From the NCBI GenBank assembly GCA_002256205.1, contig NKIW01000001.1:372001-436000 (forward strand): DNA of 64,000 nucleotides. Reading direction: 5' to 3'. The translations under genes were made by a program, and so were the position numbers. Below the pieces are notes generated by a model. That model was not told where the DNA came from. It was given only the letters and a program-made list of their open reading frames with translations, and made no database searches. Numbering within the stretch: the first letter of the stretch is position 1; every line of letters starts with the position of its first letter. The DNA is from Rhizobiales bacterium PAR1 (GTDB lineage: Bacteria; Pseudomonadota; Alphaproteobacteria; Rhizobiales; Beijerinckiaceae). Positions 8,332-16,778 of the stretch are shown here, in pieces.

Positions 8332-8700
8332 CTAGTGCTGCGCGAGATAACCTACGAGCACCAGCAGCGCCTCTCCGATGAATACCCCGGCGACAATCGA
8401 GCGACGCACCGCGAAATAGGCGACAAAGCCGCCGGCAAGTGCTCCCCAGCGCCAGAGCGCGGGAACCACGGCCAGCGCACCATTCGGACTCAGCAGCAGC
8501 TTGGCAACAACCCCGGCCATCAGGGCGGTCGCCACGGCCCGCACCCAGACGAGGATTTCAGAATCCTCTGACAGACCCTTGACGAGAAACACCGCGACCC
8601 AGCGCCAGATTTCGCTTGGCAGAAAGCCGACGAAAATCACGACAATATAGGGCCAGAGCCCGCCGGTCGCGTAATCGAGATGGGCGAAAAACGCGCTCAT
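8332..8700 (-). CDS. AzlD-domain branched-chain amino acid exporter subunit
   Basis: This 122-residue membrane protein has four predicted helices and the AzlD-type motif FLPSEIWRWVAV near residue 28, corresponding to the family's F(L)P..... It is the small partner of an AzlC permease; the pair exports branched-chain amino acids or analogues in characterised cases. Its ATG overlaps the azlC stop codon by four bases (ATGA), which indicates translational coupling and a fixed stoichiometry. Confidence 0.88.
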   Translation of the reverse strand: MSAFFAHLDYATGGLWPYIVVIFVGFLPSEIWRWVAVFLVKGLSEDSEILVWVRAVATALMAGVVAKLLLSPNGALAVVPALWRWGALAGGFVAYFAVRRSIVAGVFIGEALLVLVGYLAQH

Positions 8701-9503
8701 GCGGCCTCGGCCCGCGCCCGGATCAGGCGATGGATCAGGTAGGCGAGTGTACCCATCCCTACCCCGCCGAAGAGCAGATCAAGGCCCGGCGGTGCGAGTG
8801 CTGCAATGATGGGAGCGGTCCCGAAGCCGAGAATGATCGCCAGCCAGTCGATCGCGCGGCGCGCACCCGCCGCCAGTGCAACCGTGAAGTACATCGGGGA
8901 AGTAAACAGGAGTCCCGCCGCCAGCGCTGGCGGCAGCTCGGCAATCAGATAATAGCCAATGCCCGTCGCGAGGGTCGCTGCGCCCATCACCGTGTTGCAG
9001 AAGCCGAGATAGAAGGGGATCCGCGTCTCGCGCGGCATCAGCGGCAAGCGCCGCGTGCCCTCGACCCAGGCGGTCGCGGCGACATAATGCGCGAGGATCA
9101 GCATCAGCCAGGTCGGCGTTCCACGCTTGGCGGCGCGCCCTTCGCTCGCCGGTTCCGGCGCCTCCTGCAGCAACGATAGCAGCGTCATCGACATCGGCAC
9201 AAAACGGATCGAGGAGAGCGAAACTGCAATCGCCACCGCCGGGAGCGCGACCCCGGCCGCAATGGAGCCGAAAAGCACCATTTGCCCCGGACCGGCCCAG
9301 ATTAGCATCGTCGAGAGTACGCCCGCCCCCATGGGGTAGCCGATATCACGGCAAAGCCCGCCGACGCCGACGAGCGAGCACATCAGCATGAAGCTTGGCA
9401 TCCCCATCGCCGCGCGAATGCCCGCCCAGACATGGCGCCAGGGCGACACTGCTGCCTCCGGCGGAAGCGGCTCGGACGAAGCGGGTTTTGAATCAGCGAC
9501 CAT
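8697..9503 (-). CDS. AzlC family ABC-type/LIV-E permease
   Basis: The 268-residue protein is hydrophobic with about eight helices. The AzlC hallmarks are GIRAAMGMPSFML, AGPGQMVLFGSIAAG and VPMSMTLLSLL. With the downstream AzlD-type subunit it should form an exporter of the LIV-E class. The start MVADSKPASSEPLPPEA gives a polar N-terminal tail of about 25 residues before the first helix. Nothing in the upstream region points to a specific regulator; no Lrp/AsnC gene is adjacent. Confidence 0.9.
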   Translation of the reverse strand: MVADSKPASSEPLPPEAAVSPWRHVWAGIRAAMGMPSFMLMCSLVGVGGLCRDIGYPMGAGVLSTMLIWAGPGQMVLFGSIAAGVALPAVAIAVSLSSIRFVPMSMTLLSLLQEAPEPASEGRAAKRGTPTWLMLILAHYVAATAWVEGTRRLPLMPRETRIPFYLGFCNTVMGAATLATGIGYYLIAELPPALAAGLLFTSPMYFTVALAAGARRAIDWLAIILGFGTAPIIAALAPPGLDLLFGGVGMGTLAYLIHRLIRARAEAA

Positions 9504-9557
9504 GACAATGGTCGATTGTTAGGCCGCAGGCGCGGCGGCGTCGAGGATTTTTCAAGA

Positions 9558-9632
9558 AGCGCGGACCCAAAAAGGATTCCGCGCTCCGAGACTTGGCGGC
9601 AAGGGCTCATCCAGAATGACAAGCCCTTGCCG
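9558..9632. other. Two successive hairpins between metX-like gene and azlC
   Basis: AGCGCGGA at 9558-9565 pairs with TCCGCGCT at 9578-9585. Then CGGCAAGGGCT at 9597-9607 pairs with AGCCCTTGCCG at 9622-9632. Neither has a T-run. They lie downstream of the MetX-like gene on the minus strand and may end or protect its transcript. Confidence 0.6.
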
Positions 9633-9649
9633 GTGACATTGGACCCGCA

Positions 9650-9700
9650 TCACTTGGCGAGAAGTCTCACTTGGCAAGAAGTCTCACTTGGCGAGAAACT
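9650..9700. repeat. Three 17-bp tandem repeats across a gene 3' end
   Basis: TCACTTGGCGAGAAGTC at 9650-9666 is repeated at 9667-9683 with one change and at 9684-9700 with changes in the last three bases. The copy at 9684 contains the stop codon and final codons of the MetX-like gene, so the two outer copies are duplicated coding ends left in the 3' untranslated region. Confidence 0.9.
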
Positions 9701-10859
9701 CGCGGATCGCGCCTTCCGCTTGGGACATCGACAACACACCATCGAGATGGCCGCGATCACCCTGCAACTGCACTTGCGTCACCGAGACCCCGGCGTCCTT
9801 GAGGCGCTTGGCCGTATCCTCCACACGCGCGGGCGGGAAAACGAGATCCTTCGGCGAATAGATCATCAGCATCGGCGCTTTGATCTTCTTCACGCCTTCG
9901 TCCAGCGTCGTGCCCCCCATCACGAAGGTTTGGTTGGCCTTGGCGAGATAAAGAAAGTGGTTCGCGTCGGAGACTTTTGCGCGCGCGGCGCCTGCGCCAT
10001 CGAGCACGGTTTCGATCTGATAGCGCTTGTCATGACCGCTGACCGGGTTCTCGCCCTCCTTCGCCGGCTTGCGACCGAAGGCCTTGTTCGCCCAATCGCC
10101 GTGATTGGCATGCAGCGTGACGATCTTCAGCGCCTGCGCGAGGCCGGCGTTCGGCGGGGTCTTGCCGTAATAATCGCCGTTGTTCCAGTTCGGATCGAGG
10201 CGGATCGGCGAGGCCCAGATATCGAGCCAGCCGATGAGGTTGCCGTCAGCCTCGGCGGAGGAAATCACCGGCATCGCCTTGCCGACCATCTCGGGGTGGC
10301 TTGCAGCCCACTCGTAGGTCTGGAGACCGCCCATCGAAGCGCCCGCAACCATCACCATCTTCTTGATACCGAGGCTCTCGACGAGTGCCTTCTGCACCTC
10401 GACGAAATCACGGATCGTGACGATGGGGAAATCCATGCCGTAAGGCTTGCCGGTATCGGGATTAATCGAGGCCGGGCCGGTGGTTGTGGTCATCGGGTCG
10501 CCAGTCGCGAGATTCACGAGCGTATCGGAAGAGAGAACGAAATACTTGTTGGTGTCGATCGCCTTGCCCGGTCCGATGATCGCGTCCCAGTAGCCCGCTG
10601 CGGCATCCGCTTCCTTGTACTTGCCCGCAGCATGGCTGTTGCCGGAGAAGAAGTGGCAGATCAGGATGGCGTTGGATTTATCGGCATTGAGCGTGCCATA
10701 GCTTTCCCAGCCGACCTTTACACCCTTGATCGTCTTGCCGGACTGTGTCGTAAAGCTCGGAAGTTCAAAGACTTTCTTCTCTGTCATGAGGCTCTGGGCA
10801 GAGGCCGGCAGGGCCAGCAGAGCCGCGGAAACCAGCGCGGCGGCAAACAGCTTTTTCAT
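9684..10859 (-). CDS. Exported MetX-like alpha/beta hydrolase
   Basis: The 391-residue protein has an Sec signal peptide (MKKLFAAALVSAALLALPASAQ) and then the homoserine O-acetyltransferase fold: GVKVGWESYGTLNADKSNAILICHF, a nucleophile elbow GASMGG (about residue 175), the acid in YSPKDLVFPP, and the His in RGHLDG. These supply a Ser-Asp-His triad. Cytoplasmic MetX acetylates homoserine with acetyl-CoA; an exported member cannot easily use acetyl-CoA, so it is more likely a hydrolase or transferase with an unknown periplasmic substrate. A 14-bp inverted repeat covers its ribosome-binding site. It is downstream of clpA on the same strand, 108 bases apart. Confidence 0.85.
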   Translation of the reverse strand: MKKLFAAALVSAALLALPASAQSLMTEKKVFELPSFTTQSGKTIKGVKVGWESYGTLNADKSNAILICHFFSGNSHAAGKYKEADAAAGYWDAIIGPGKAIDTNKYFVLSSDTLVNLATGDPMTTTTGPASINPDTGKPYGMDFPIVTIRDFVEVQKALVESLGIKKMVMVAGASMGGLQTYEWAASHPEMVGKAMPVISSAEADGNLIGWLDIWASPIRLDPNWNNGDYYGKTPPNAGLAQALKIVTLHANHGDWANKAFGRKPAKEGENPVSGHDKRYQIETVLDGAGAARAKVSDANHFLYLAKANQTFVMGGTTLDEGVKKIKAPMLMIYSPKDLVFPPARVEDTAKRLKDAGVSVTQVQLQGDRGHLDGVLSMSQAEGAIREFLAK

Positions 10860-10862
10860 GAA

Positions 10863-10911
10863 AAATCCTCCCGGATATGCCGCCCCTTTGTGGAGCGATC
10901 CGGGAGGATTT
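10863..10911 (-). promoter_or_regulatory. Shine-Dalgarno-sequestering hairpin before the MetX-like gene
   Basis: Read on the minus strand, AAATCCTCCCGGAT (10911-10898) is a perfect complement of ATCCGGGAGGATTT (10876-10863), with a 21-base loop. The second arm contains the ribosome-binding site GGGAGG, and the ATG follows three bases after the arm. When folded, the site would be closed. The T-run TTTTT after the stem also allows a reading as the clpA terminator. Confidence 0.75.
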
Positions 10912-10925
10912 GAGCCTGTCAGTTC

Positions 10926-10943
10926 TGCCCCGTCAACGGGGCA
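10926..10943 (-). terminator. Hairpin after clpA
   Basis: TGCCCCG and CGGGGCA form a 7-bp stem around four bases, 25 bases after the clpA stop. It lacks a T-run, so it is a weak terminator or a stabilising 3' hairpin. Confidence 0.4.
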
Positions 10944-10967
10944 AACGGGGAAACTAGCCTCCTGCGT

Positions 10968-13514
10968 TTATTTCTTCAGCGGCAGCTTCGGTACCGGCGA
11001 ACGGCGGGGTTTGTTGCCACCATCATCATCCGGCGCCTCGGGCGCAGGGAGCGCCGGAGGCGGCGACTTCGAGGCGACAGCCTTTGGCTTGGAAGCTTTT
11101 TTCGGCGCAGCCTTCTTCGCCTTGGGTGCGGGCTTCGGTGCCACGGGAAGTTTCTCGGCCTTGGGCTGAACCGGCCCCTCGGGGAATTCGAAGCCAAGCT
11201 TCCTGGTCCCCTCCTCCTCGATGACAACCACGCGCACATTGCCGCCGTTCTTGAGCTTGCCGAACAGCACTTCCTCGGCGAGCGGCGTCTTGATCGCAGA
11301 CTGAATGAGCCGTCCCATCGGACGCGCGCCCATCGCATCGTCGTAGCCATGCTCGACAAGCCAGTCACGCGCGTCGTCAGCAAGACTGATCGTGACATGC
11401 CGATCCGCCAGTTGCGCCTCAAGCTGGGCGATGAACTTGTCGACGACCTGCGCAATCACCTCACGTGGCAGATTACCGAAGGAGACAACAGCATCGAGCC
11501 GGTTGCGGAACTCCGGCGTGAACAACCGGTTGATCGCCTCGGTATCATCCCCTTCGCGCCGGGCGCGGGTGAAACCGAATGCGCGCTTCGCCATATCAGA
11601 CGCACCGGCATTGGTTGTCATGATCAGGATGGTGTTCCTGAACTGCACTTCCTTGCCGTTGTGATCGGTCAGCTTCCCGTGATCCATCACCTGCAACAGG
11701 ATGTTGTAGAGATCGGGATGCGCCTTCTCGATTTCATCGAGCAGAAGCACGCAATAGGGGTTCTGATCGACACCATCGGTCAGCAAACCGCCCTGATCGA
11801 AACCGACATACCCTGGAGGTGCGCCAATAAGGCGCGAAACCGTATGGCGCTCCATGTATTCGGACATATCGAAGCGCAGCAGCTTTACACCGAGAACAGA
11901 TGCGAGTTGCTTGGCGACCTCAGTCTTGCCGACACCTGTTGGACCCGAGAACAGATAACAGCCGATCGGCTTTTCTGCATCCCTGAGGCCCGCGCGCGCG
12001 AGCTTGATGGCGCTGGAGAGCTGTGCAATCGCCGCGTCCTGCCCGTAAACGACACGCTTGAGCGTCGTTTCGATGTTTTTCAGAACCTCGGCGTCGTCCT
12101 TCGAGACCGTTTTTGGCGGAATCCGCGCCATCGTGGCAATCGTCGCCTCGATCTCTTTCAAACCGATGGTCTTCTTGCGCTTCGAGGGCGAGAGCAGCAT
12201 CTGCGAGGCGCCGGTTTCATCGATCACGTCGATGGCCTTGTCCGGCAGCTTCCGGTCATGAATGTAGCGCGCAGAAAGCTCCACGGCGCCCTTGACCGCC
12301 TCGTTGGTGTATTTCAGGCGATGGAATTCCTCGAAATAGGGCTTGAGCCCCTTGAGAATTTCAATCGTATCGGGGATCGAGGGCTCATTGACATCGATCT
12401 TCTGGAACCGGCGCACCAGCGCGCGATCCTTCTCGAAGTACTGGCGGTATTCCTTGTAGGTGGTCGAGCCGATGCACCGCAGCGTACCCGCAGCCAGCGC
12501 GGGCTTGAGCAGGTTGGAGGCATCCATCGAGCCACCGGAGGTCGCGCCAGCACCAATCACGGTATGAATTTCGTCGATAAACAGGATCGCTTTGTGGTGC
12601 TGCTCGACCTCTTTCATCACCTGCTTGAGGCGCTCTTCGAAATCGCCGCGGTAACGTGTGCCCGCGAGCAGCGTGCCCATATCGAGCGCATAGACGGTCG
12701 CATCCGCGAGCACATCCGGCACCTGCCCGTCGACAATTTTTTTGGCAAGTCCCTCGGCAATCGCTGTTTTGCCGACACCGGGGTCGCCCACCAGCAGCGG
12801 ATTGTTCTTCTGCCGGCGGCAAAGAACCTGAATCGTGCGGTTGACCTCGGACTCGCGCCCGATCAACGGGTCGATCTTGCCCGTCTTGGCCTTCTTGTTG
12901 AGATCGGTCGCGTAGGTCGCGAGCGCACTCTCTTTCTTCGGCTTGTTGTTCTCGGCCTGCCCGCCCTGACCGGGTTGCTCGAAATTTTCCTCGTTGCTTT
13001 CTTCCTCGACGCCGCGCGGACTGCGGACCTCGGAGGCACCGGGGCGCTTGGCAATACCGTGGGAGATGTAATTCACCGCGTCATAACGCGTCATTTCCTG
13101 CTCTTGCAGGAAGAAGGCGGCATGGCTCTCGCGCTCGGCAAAAATGGCAACAAGCACATTCGCGCCGGTGACTTCCTCGCGGCCCGAAGACTGGACATGG
13201 ATCACCGCGCGCTGGATCACGCGCTGGAACCCAGCCGTCGGCTTGGTGTCTGTCCGGTCGCGGACGATGAGGGCCTCAAGTTCGGTGTCGATATAGGTGA
13301 CAACCGTCTGCTTGAGGACATCAAGGTCCACATTGCAAGCCTGCATCACCGCGGCGGCATCCGGATCATCGATCAGCGCCAGCAGAAGATGTTCAAGCGT
13401 CGCAAATTCATGCCGACGCGAGGAGGCATGGCCGAGCGCCTGATGCAGGGCGTTTTCGAGACTTTTCGAAAAACTGGGCAAGATCCCGCTCGCTTTCCTG
13501 GTTTGGCGCACCAT
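10968..13514 (-). CDS. clpA: ClpA: ATPase subunit of the ClpAP protease
   Basis: The 848-residue protein has an N-terminal Clp repeat domain ([33 protein letters not shown]), then two AAA+ modules with Walker [11 protein letters not shown] and [10 protein letters not shown] and Walker [11 protein letters not shown] and [12 protein letters not shown]. It unfolds substrates for ClpP and receives N-degron substrates from ClpS, whose gene lies directly upstream. Family members usually start MPSFSKSLE; here that segment is preceded by eleven residues from the ATG at 13514, and a TTG at 13481 would give the usual start. After the conserved end the protein continues for about 85 residues rich in Lys, Pro and Ala, ending VPKLPLKK. 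Confidence 0.97.
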   Translation of the reverse strand: MVRQTRKASGILPSFSKSLENALHQALGHASSRRHEFATLEHLLLALIDDPDAAAVMQACNVDLDVLKQTVVTYIDTELEALIVRDRTDTKPTAGFQRVIQRAVIHVQSSGREEVTGANVLVAIFAERESHAAFFLQEQEMTRYDAVNYISHGIAKRPGASEVRSPRGVEEESNEENFEQPGQGGQAENNKPKKESALATYATDLNKKAKTGKIDPLIGRESEVNRTIQVLCRRQKNNPLLVGDPGVGKTAIAEGLAKKIVDGQVPDVLADATVYALDMGTLLAGTRYRGDFEERLKQVMKEVEQHHKAILFIDEIHTVIGAGATSGGSMDASNLLKPALAAGTLRCIGSTTYKEYRQYFEKDRALVRRFQKIDVNEPSIPDTIEILKGLKPYFEEFHRLKYTNEAVKGAVELSARYIHDRKLPDKAIDVIDETGASQMLLSPSKRKKTIGLKEIEATIATMARIPPKTVSKDDAEVLKNIETTLKRVVYGQDAAIAQLSSAIKLARAGLRDAEKPIGCYLFSGPTGVGKTEVAKQLASVLGVKLLRFDMSEYMERHTVSRLIGAPPGYVGFDQGGLLTDGVDQNPYCVLLLDEIEKAHPDLYNILLQVMDHGKLTDHNGKEVQFRNTILIMTTNAGASDMAKRAFGFTRARREGDDTEAINRLFTPEFRNRLDAVVSFGNLPREVIAQVVDKFIAQLEAQLADRHVTISLADDARDWLVEHGYDDAMGARPMGRLIQSAIKTPLAEEVLFGKLKNGGNVRVVVIEEEGTRKLGFEFPEGPVQPKAEKLPVAPKPAPKAKKAAPKKASKPKAVASKSPPPALPAPEAPDDDGGNKPRRSPVPKLPLKK

Positions 13515-13576
13515 CGCGCCCCGTCGTCGTGTCGTCCGAGTAGCAAACCGGCCCCCTCTTCAGGTGCCGGGCCGTC

Positions 13577-13909
13577 TCACTTCTTTTCCATCACGCATTG
13601 CAACGGATGCTGCTTCGACCGCGCGAAGTCCATCACCTGCGTGACCTTGGTCTCCGCGATCTCGAAGGTGAAGGTGCCGCACTCTCCCACGCCATGATGG
13701 TGGACGTGAAGCATGATCAGCGTCGCCTCCTCCTCGTTCTTGTTGAAGAACTTCATGAGCACGTGAATCACGAACTCCATCGGCGTGTAGTCGTCGTTGA
13801 GCAACAGAACGCGGTACAAATCCGGCCGCTTGCGGGCGGTGCGCGTCCGGGTGGCGAGCGCCGTACCATTTTGCGGGCGAGAGCCCATACCCTGCCCGCT
13901 TCCGGCCAT
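13577..13909 (-). CDS. clpS: ClpS: adaptor for ClpAP
   Basis: From the ATG at 13909 the product has 110 residues. It contains the ClpS fold with the N-degron pocket residues in [12 protein letters not shown] (about 42-53), the [11 protein letters not shown] segment and the C-terminal [10 protein letters not shown]. ClpS binds proteins with N-terminal Leu, Phe, Tyr or Trp and hands them to ClpA. Family members often begin near [12 protein letters not shown], and AGGG lies nine bases before this ATG; the frame remains open to 14011 or beyond, so a longer N-terminus cannot be excluded. It precedes clpA by about 62 bases. Confidence 0.93.
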   Translation of the reverse strand: MAGSGQGMGSRPQNGTALATRTRTARKRPDLYRVLLLNDDYTPMEFVIHVLMKFFNKNEEEATLIMLHVHHHGVGECGTFTFEIAETKVTQVMDFARSKQHPLQCVMEKK

Positions 13910-14170
13910 CGTCAAACGCCCTGCACTGGAGCCATCCTCCAAGAGGAAGCCCGAAAATTCCATGCTTCGCAAATCAGCGATCATGGAAGAGAGGTTATGC
14001 CGGTTTGCCATACAATCAAGCGGGTTCCGAAAAGAAGGCCGTGCCGGACGGCAAAAAAACGGCTCAAAAGCGAGAATGCTGCAAGTCGCCCGAAGCTGAT
14101 CTAGGCAGCTCGAGGCTCCGTTTAAAGGGGCGGCGCGCAACAAAAGCAAAATCACCGCATGGCAGGCAGA

Positions 14171-14200
14171 CAACAAAAAGCCCGGCCTTGCGGCCGGGCT
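14171..14200 (-). terminator. Intrinsic terminator of the phasin gene
   Basis: On the minus strand AGCCCGGCC pairs with GGCCGGGCT around GCAA, a 9-bp stem, followed by TTTTTGTTG. It lies about 70 bases after the phasin stop. Confidence 0.88.
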
Positions 14201-14270
14201 AATTGGGCGGGGAATTCTCCCTGCAGATTCTGGCAAAAGCCAATCGGACGATGGTTCGCCCGACTGATCC

Positions 14271-14606
14271 TTACTTGCCCTGAACCTTGGCGATCACGCC
14301 TTCGAACGGCTTGAAGGTTTCCTTGGTGAGCTCGGTGAAGAGTTCGCCAACCTTGGTCGCGTGGGCAACGTAGCCTTCGTAGGCAGCCTTGGCGGCTTCG
14401 GTCTGGATTTCGATGGCCTTGTCGAGCGTCTTCACGCCAACGAGCTTCTCGAAGGTGGCCGAACCGGCTTCAACAGCCTTCTTCGAATAATCGGCAACTT
14501 CCGTCGCGATGGCCTGAACGCTCTTCTGCTGAACAGCGAGCGCCTTGACGGCGTTGTCGAGGTTCTCTTTGCCGAACTTCTGGATGTCTTCGAACGAATT
14601 GATCAT
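14271..14606 (-). CDS. Phasin family protein (polyhydroxyalkanoate granule coat)
   Basis: From the ATG at 14606, with AGGGGAA just upstream, the product has 111 residues. It is an amphipathic helical protein, [20 protein letters not shown], with repeated KAxE/AKAA helices and no signal peptide or cysteine. Phasins coat polyhydroxybutyrate granules and control their number and size. Codon choice is strongly biased towards common codons, suggesting high expression. Two TGC-N3-GCA motifs lie 62-100 bases upstream and may bind the repressor PhaR. Confidence 0.9.
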   Translation of the reverse strand: MINSFEDIQKFGKENLDNAVKALAVQQKSVQAIATEVADYSKKAVEAGSATFEKLVGVKTLDKAIEIQTEAAKAAYEGYVAHATKVGELFTELTKETFKPFEGVIAKVQGK

Positions 14607-14667
14607 GGTAGTTCCCCTTGTTTCGTCGCGAGAGCTTCTGCGCTCCAGCTGCCCCTCCGATCTATGG

Positions 14668-14706
14668 TGCACCGCACAAAATGTCAAGCAACTATTTTGC
14701 GGTGCA
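14668..14706 (-). promoter_or_regulatory. Two candidate PhaR operators upstream of the phasin gene
   Basis: TGCACCGCA at 14668-14676 and TGCGGTGCA at 14698-14706 are reverse complements of each other, spaced 30 bp centre to centre (about three helical turns). Both fit the TGC-N3-GCA core described for PhaR-type regulators of phasin genes. Confidence 0.5.
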
Positions 14707-14782
14707 GCATGAGACTTTGATATAGCTCAAGGTCCGGCATGCATATCTGAAGGGCACGCAATCTGCGATTTCTGCCGCCGGC

Positions 14783-14797
14783 TTAACTCCGGGGTAA
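14783..14797 (+). promoter_or_regulatory. CtrA-like box upstream of the D,D-carboxypeptidase gene
   Basis: TTAA-N7-GTAA(C) differs at one base from the CtrA consensus TTAA-N7-TTAA. It lies about 85 bases before the ATG at 14881. One match of this kind may be chance. Confidence 0.25.
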
Positions 14798-14880
14798 CCA
14801 GACTGGCCGCATTTTAGCTCAGGTTTCGAGCTCGCTGCTCGGTCAGGTTAGCGCCCAGTAAGGGCGTTGGAGTAGTCAGT

Positions 14881-16677
14881 ATGCGTTTTTCCTGCGTTGG
14901 TACGCCGCGCCTTGCCCCGGCAGCGCGAGCGTCTGCATCCCTGATTCTCGCGATTCTGGTCACAATCGCGATGGCGGTCCCGCAGGCTGAAGCGCGTCGG
15001 CGTCGTCATGCCCCCGCTGGCGGCGGCTACAACCCTCCGTATGCCTCCATTGTCTATGACGTGAACTCCGGCCGTGTTCTGCAATCCACGAACCCGGATG
15101 CCCATCGTCATCCCGCTTCCGTCACCAAGGTGATGACGCTCTATATGCTGTTTGAGCAGCTGGAGACGGGGCGTTTCAAGCTCAGCACCGAGCTGCCTGT
15201 CTCACGCGAAGCTGCGAGTCAGGCCCCTTCGAAGCTTGGTCTGCATCCTGGCGAGACAATCTCGGTCGAGGATGCAATCAAGGCACTCGTCACCAAATCG
15301 GCGAATGACATCGCTGTGGTTGTGGCGGAAGCCATCGGTGGCGACGAGGAACGTTTCGCCGCGATGATGACGAAGAAGGCGCGCTCGATCGGCATGAGCC
15401 GCACGCTGTTCCGCAACGCTTCTGGCTTGCCGAACCCCGAACAGGTGACAACAGCCCGCGATCTCGTAACCCTCGGCAAGGCCATTCAGGACCGCTATCC
15501 GAAATACTATCCTTATTTCGGCACCCGTGTGTTCACCTATGACGGGCGCGGACATCGCAATCACAACCATCTTCTGGGTCGTGTCGAAGGGGTTGACGGC
15601 ATAAAAACCGGCTACACCCGCGCATCCGGCTTCAATCTGCTGACCTCCGCCAAGGCGGATGGTCGCCACCTCATCACCGTCGTGCTCGGCGGCCGCTCGG
15701 CGCGCATCCGCGATCAGCAGGTTGCGTCACTGATCGAGAACCACATGGACAGCGCCTATGCCGGGCGTCGCATGACCGCCAAGACCGTCGATGTCGCCTC
15801 ACGCGATCCTGCGGATGAGGAAGAGGAAGACGGCGGCACACCGGCCAAATCCGCGCAGACCACTGCCGCAGCACTGCCGCCTGCCCGCCCCGGCGCAGCC
15901 CCTGTCGGGCTGATGCAGGCGACCGGCCTGCCCCAGCCGCCGAACCGTCCGCGTACCGCTGTCATCGCGGAAACCGGCATCCGCCCGCAGAGCGAGGAAC
16001 AGAACCTCACCCGTGGTCGTCCGCTGGCGCTGGCCGCGAGTGGCTCGACCAATATCGTCCAGAGCGCAACAACGCCGCTGGCGCTCGTCGGCACTACGCC
16101 GCGCTCCCCGGCGATGCGTTGGGTGCCGGGACCGCAGGCTGCAGATGTCGGCAGCCGCAATCAGAATGACGGCCGCATCGTACCGCCCGGCAGCGTCCGC
16201 TACACCAATGCCCTGCCCGGCGAGCCGGTGAAGCCGGATGACGATCAGCCGCTACCGAGCACGCTGGCTGGCAAATCCATGGCGGAGGCGAACGGCAAGT
16301 CCGAAGCGCGCGTGCCTTCGATCGCAAAGCGGGCCGAGACCGCCGCCGCGACACCGCCGGAAGCGCCCAAGCGCGTGGCTGCCGCCGAGCCTGCGAAGGA
16401 ACTCGCCCCTGCGAAGTCCGCCCCGGCGGCACGCACCGGCTGGATCATCCAGCTCGCCGCCACGGACAGCGACGCCAAGGCGCGCTCCATCCTTGATTCC
16501 GCCATCGAGAAGACGGGCAAGCTCCTCAAGCAGAACGAGCCCTTCACTGAAGCCGTGACCAAGGGCAACGCGACCTTTTACCGCGCGCGCTTCGGCGGAT
16601 TCGAAGGCGAGAACGCGCAGGAAGCCTGCAAGGCGCTCAAGCGCTCCGGCTTCAACTGCATCGCCCAGAAGCTCTGA
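14881..16677 (+). CDS. D-alanyl-D-alanine carboxypeptidase with C-terminal SPOR domain
   Basis: The 598-residue protein has a signal peptide (to about residue 38), a peptidase S11 domain, a long Ala/Pro-rich linker and a SPOR domain (about 520-598). The penicillin-binding motifs are complete: SVTK with S80 and K83, SAN at 140-142, and KTG at 242-244. It should trim the terminal D-alanine from peptidoglycan stem peptides in the periplasm. The SPOR domain binds denuded glycan strands and targets proteins to the septum, so a division-linked role is likely. GGAG is ten bases before the ATG. A weak CtrA-like box is upstream. Confidence 0.95.
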   Translation: MRFSCVGTPRLAPAARASASLILAILVTIAMAVPQAEARRRRHAPAGGGYNPPYASIVYDVNSGRVLQSTNPDAHRHPASVTKVMTLYMLFEQLETGRFKLSTELPVSREAASQAPSKLGLHPGETISVEDAIKALVTKSANDIAVVVAEAIGGDEERFAAMMTKKARSIGMSRTLFRNASGLPNPEQVTTARDLVTLGKAIQDRYPKYYPYFGTRVFTYDGRGHRNHNHLLGRVEGVDGIKTGYTRASGFNLLTSAKADGRHLITVVLGGRSARIRDQQVASLIENHMDSAYAGRRMTAKTVDVASRDPADEEEEDGGTPAKSAQTTAAALPPARPGAAPVGLMQATGLPQPPNRPRTAVIAETGIRPQSEEQNLTRGRPLALAASGSTNIVQSATTPLALVGTTPRSPAMRWVPGPQAADVGSRNQNDGRIVPPGSVRYTNALPGEPVKPDDDQPLPSTLAGKSMAEANGKSEARVPSIAKRAETAAATPPEAPKRVAAAEPAKELAPAKSAPAARTGWIIQLAATDSDAKARSILDSAIEKTGKLLKQNEPFTEAVTKGNATFYRARFGGFEGENAQEACKALKRSGFNCIAQKL

Positions 16678-16778
16678 AAATCAGCCCCTAAGGATCCGGA
16701 GAACCCGCGATGCTGGACCCGTCCCTCGCCGAACTCGATGAACTCTGCGCCGACCTCAGCCGTCCGCTGACCCGCGCC

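Noticed and set aside
10860-10967. SAM riboswitch before the MetX-like gene
   Set aside because: MetX genes in this group often have SAM-II elements, but this leader is a simple long hairpin without the SAM-II pseudoknot bases.
11349-13697. Very long plus-strand open frame opposite clpA (about 780 codons)
   Set aside because: Composition is Arg/His/Leu-rich without domain motifs, and the minus strand encodes a full ClpA. Such frames arise from high GC at third positions.
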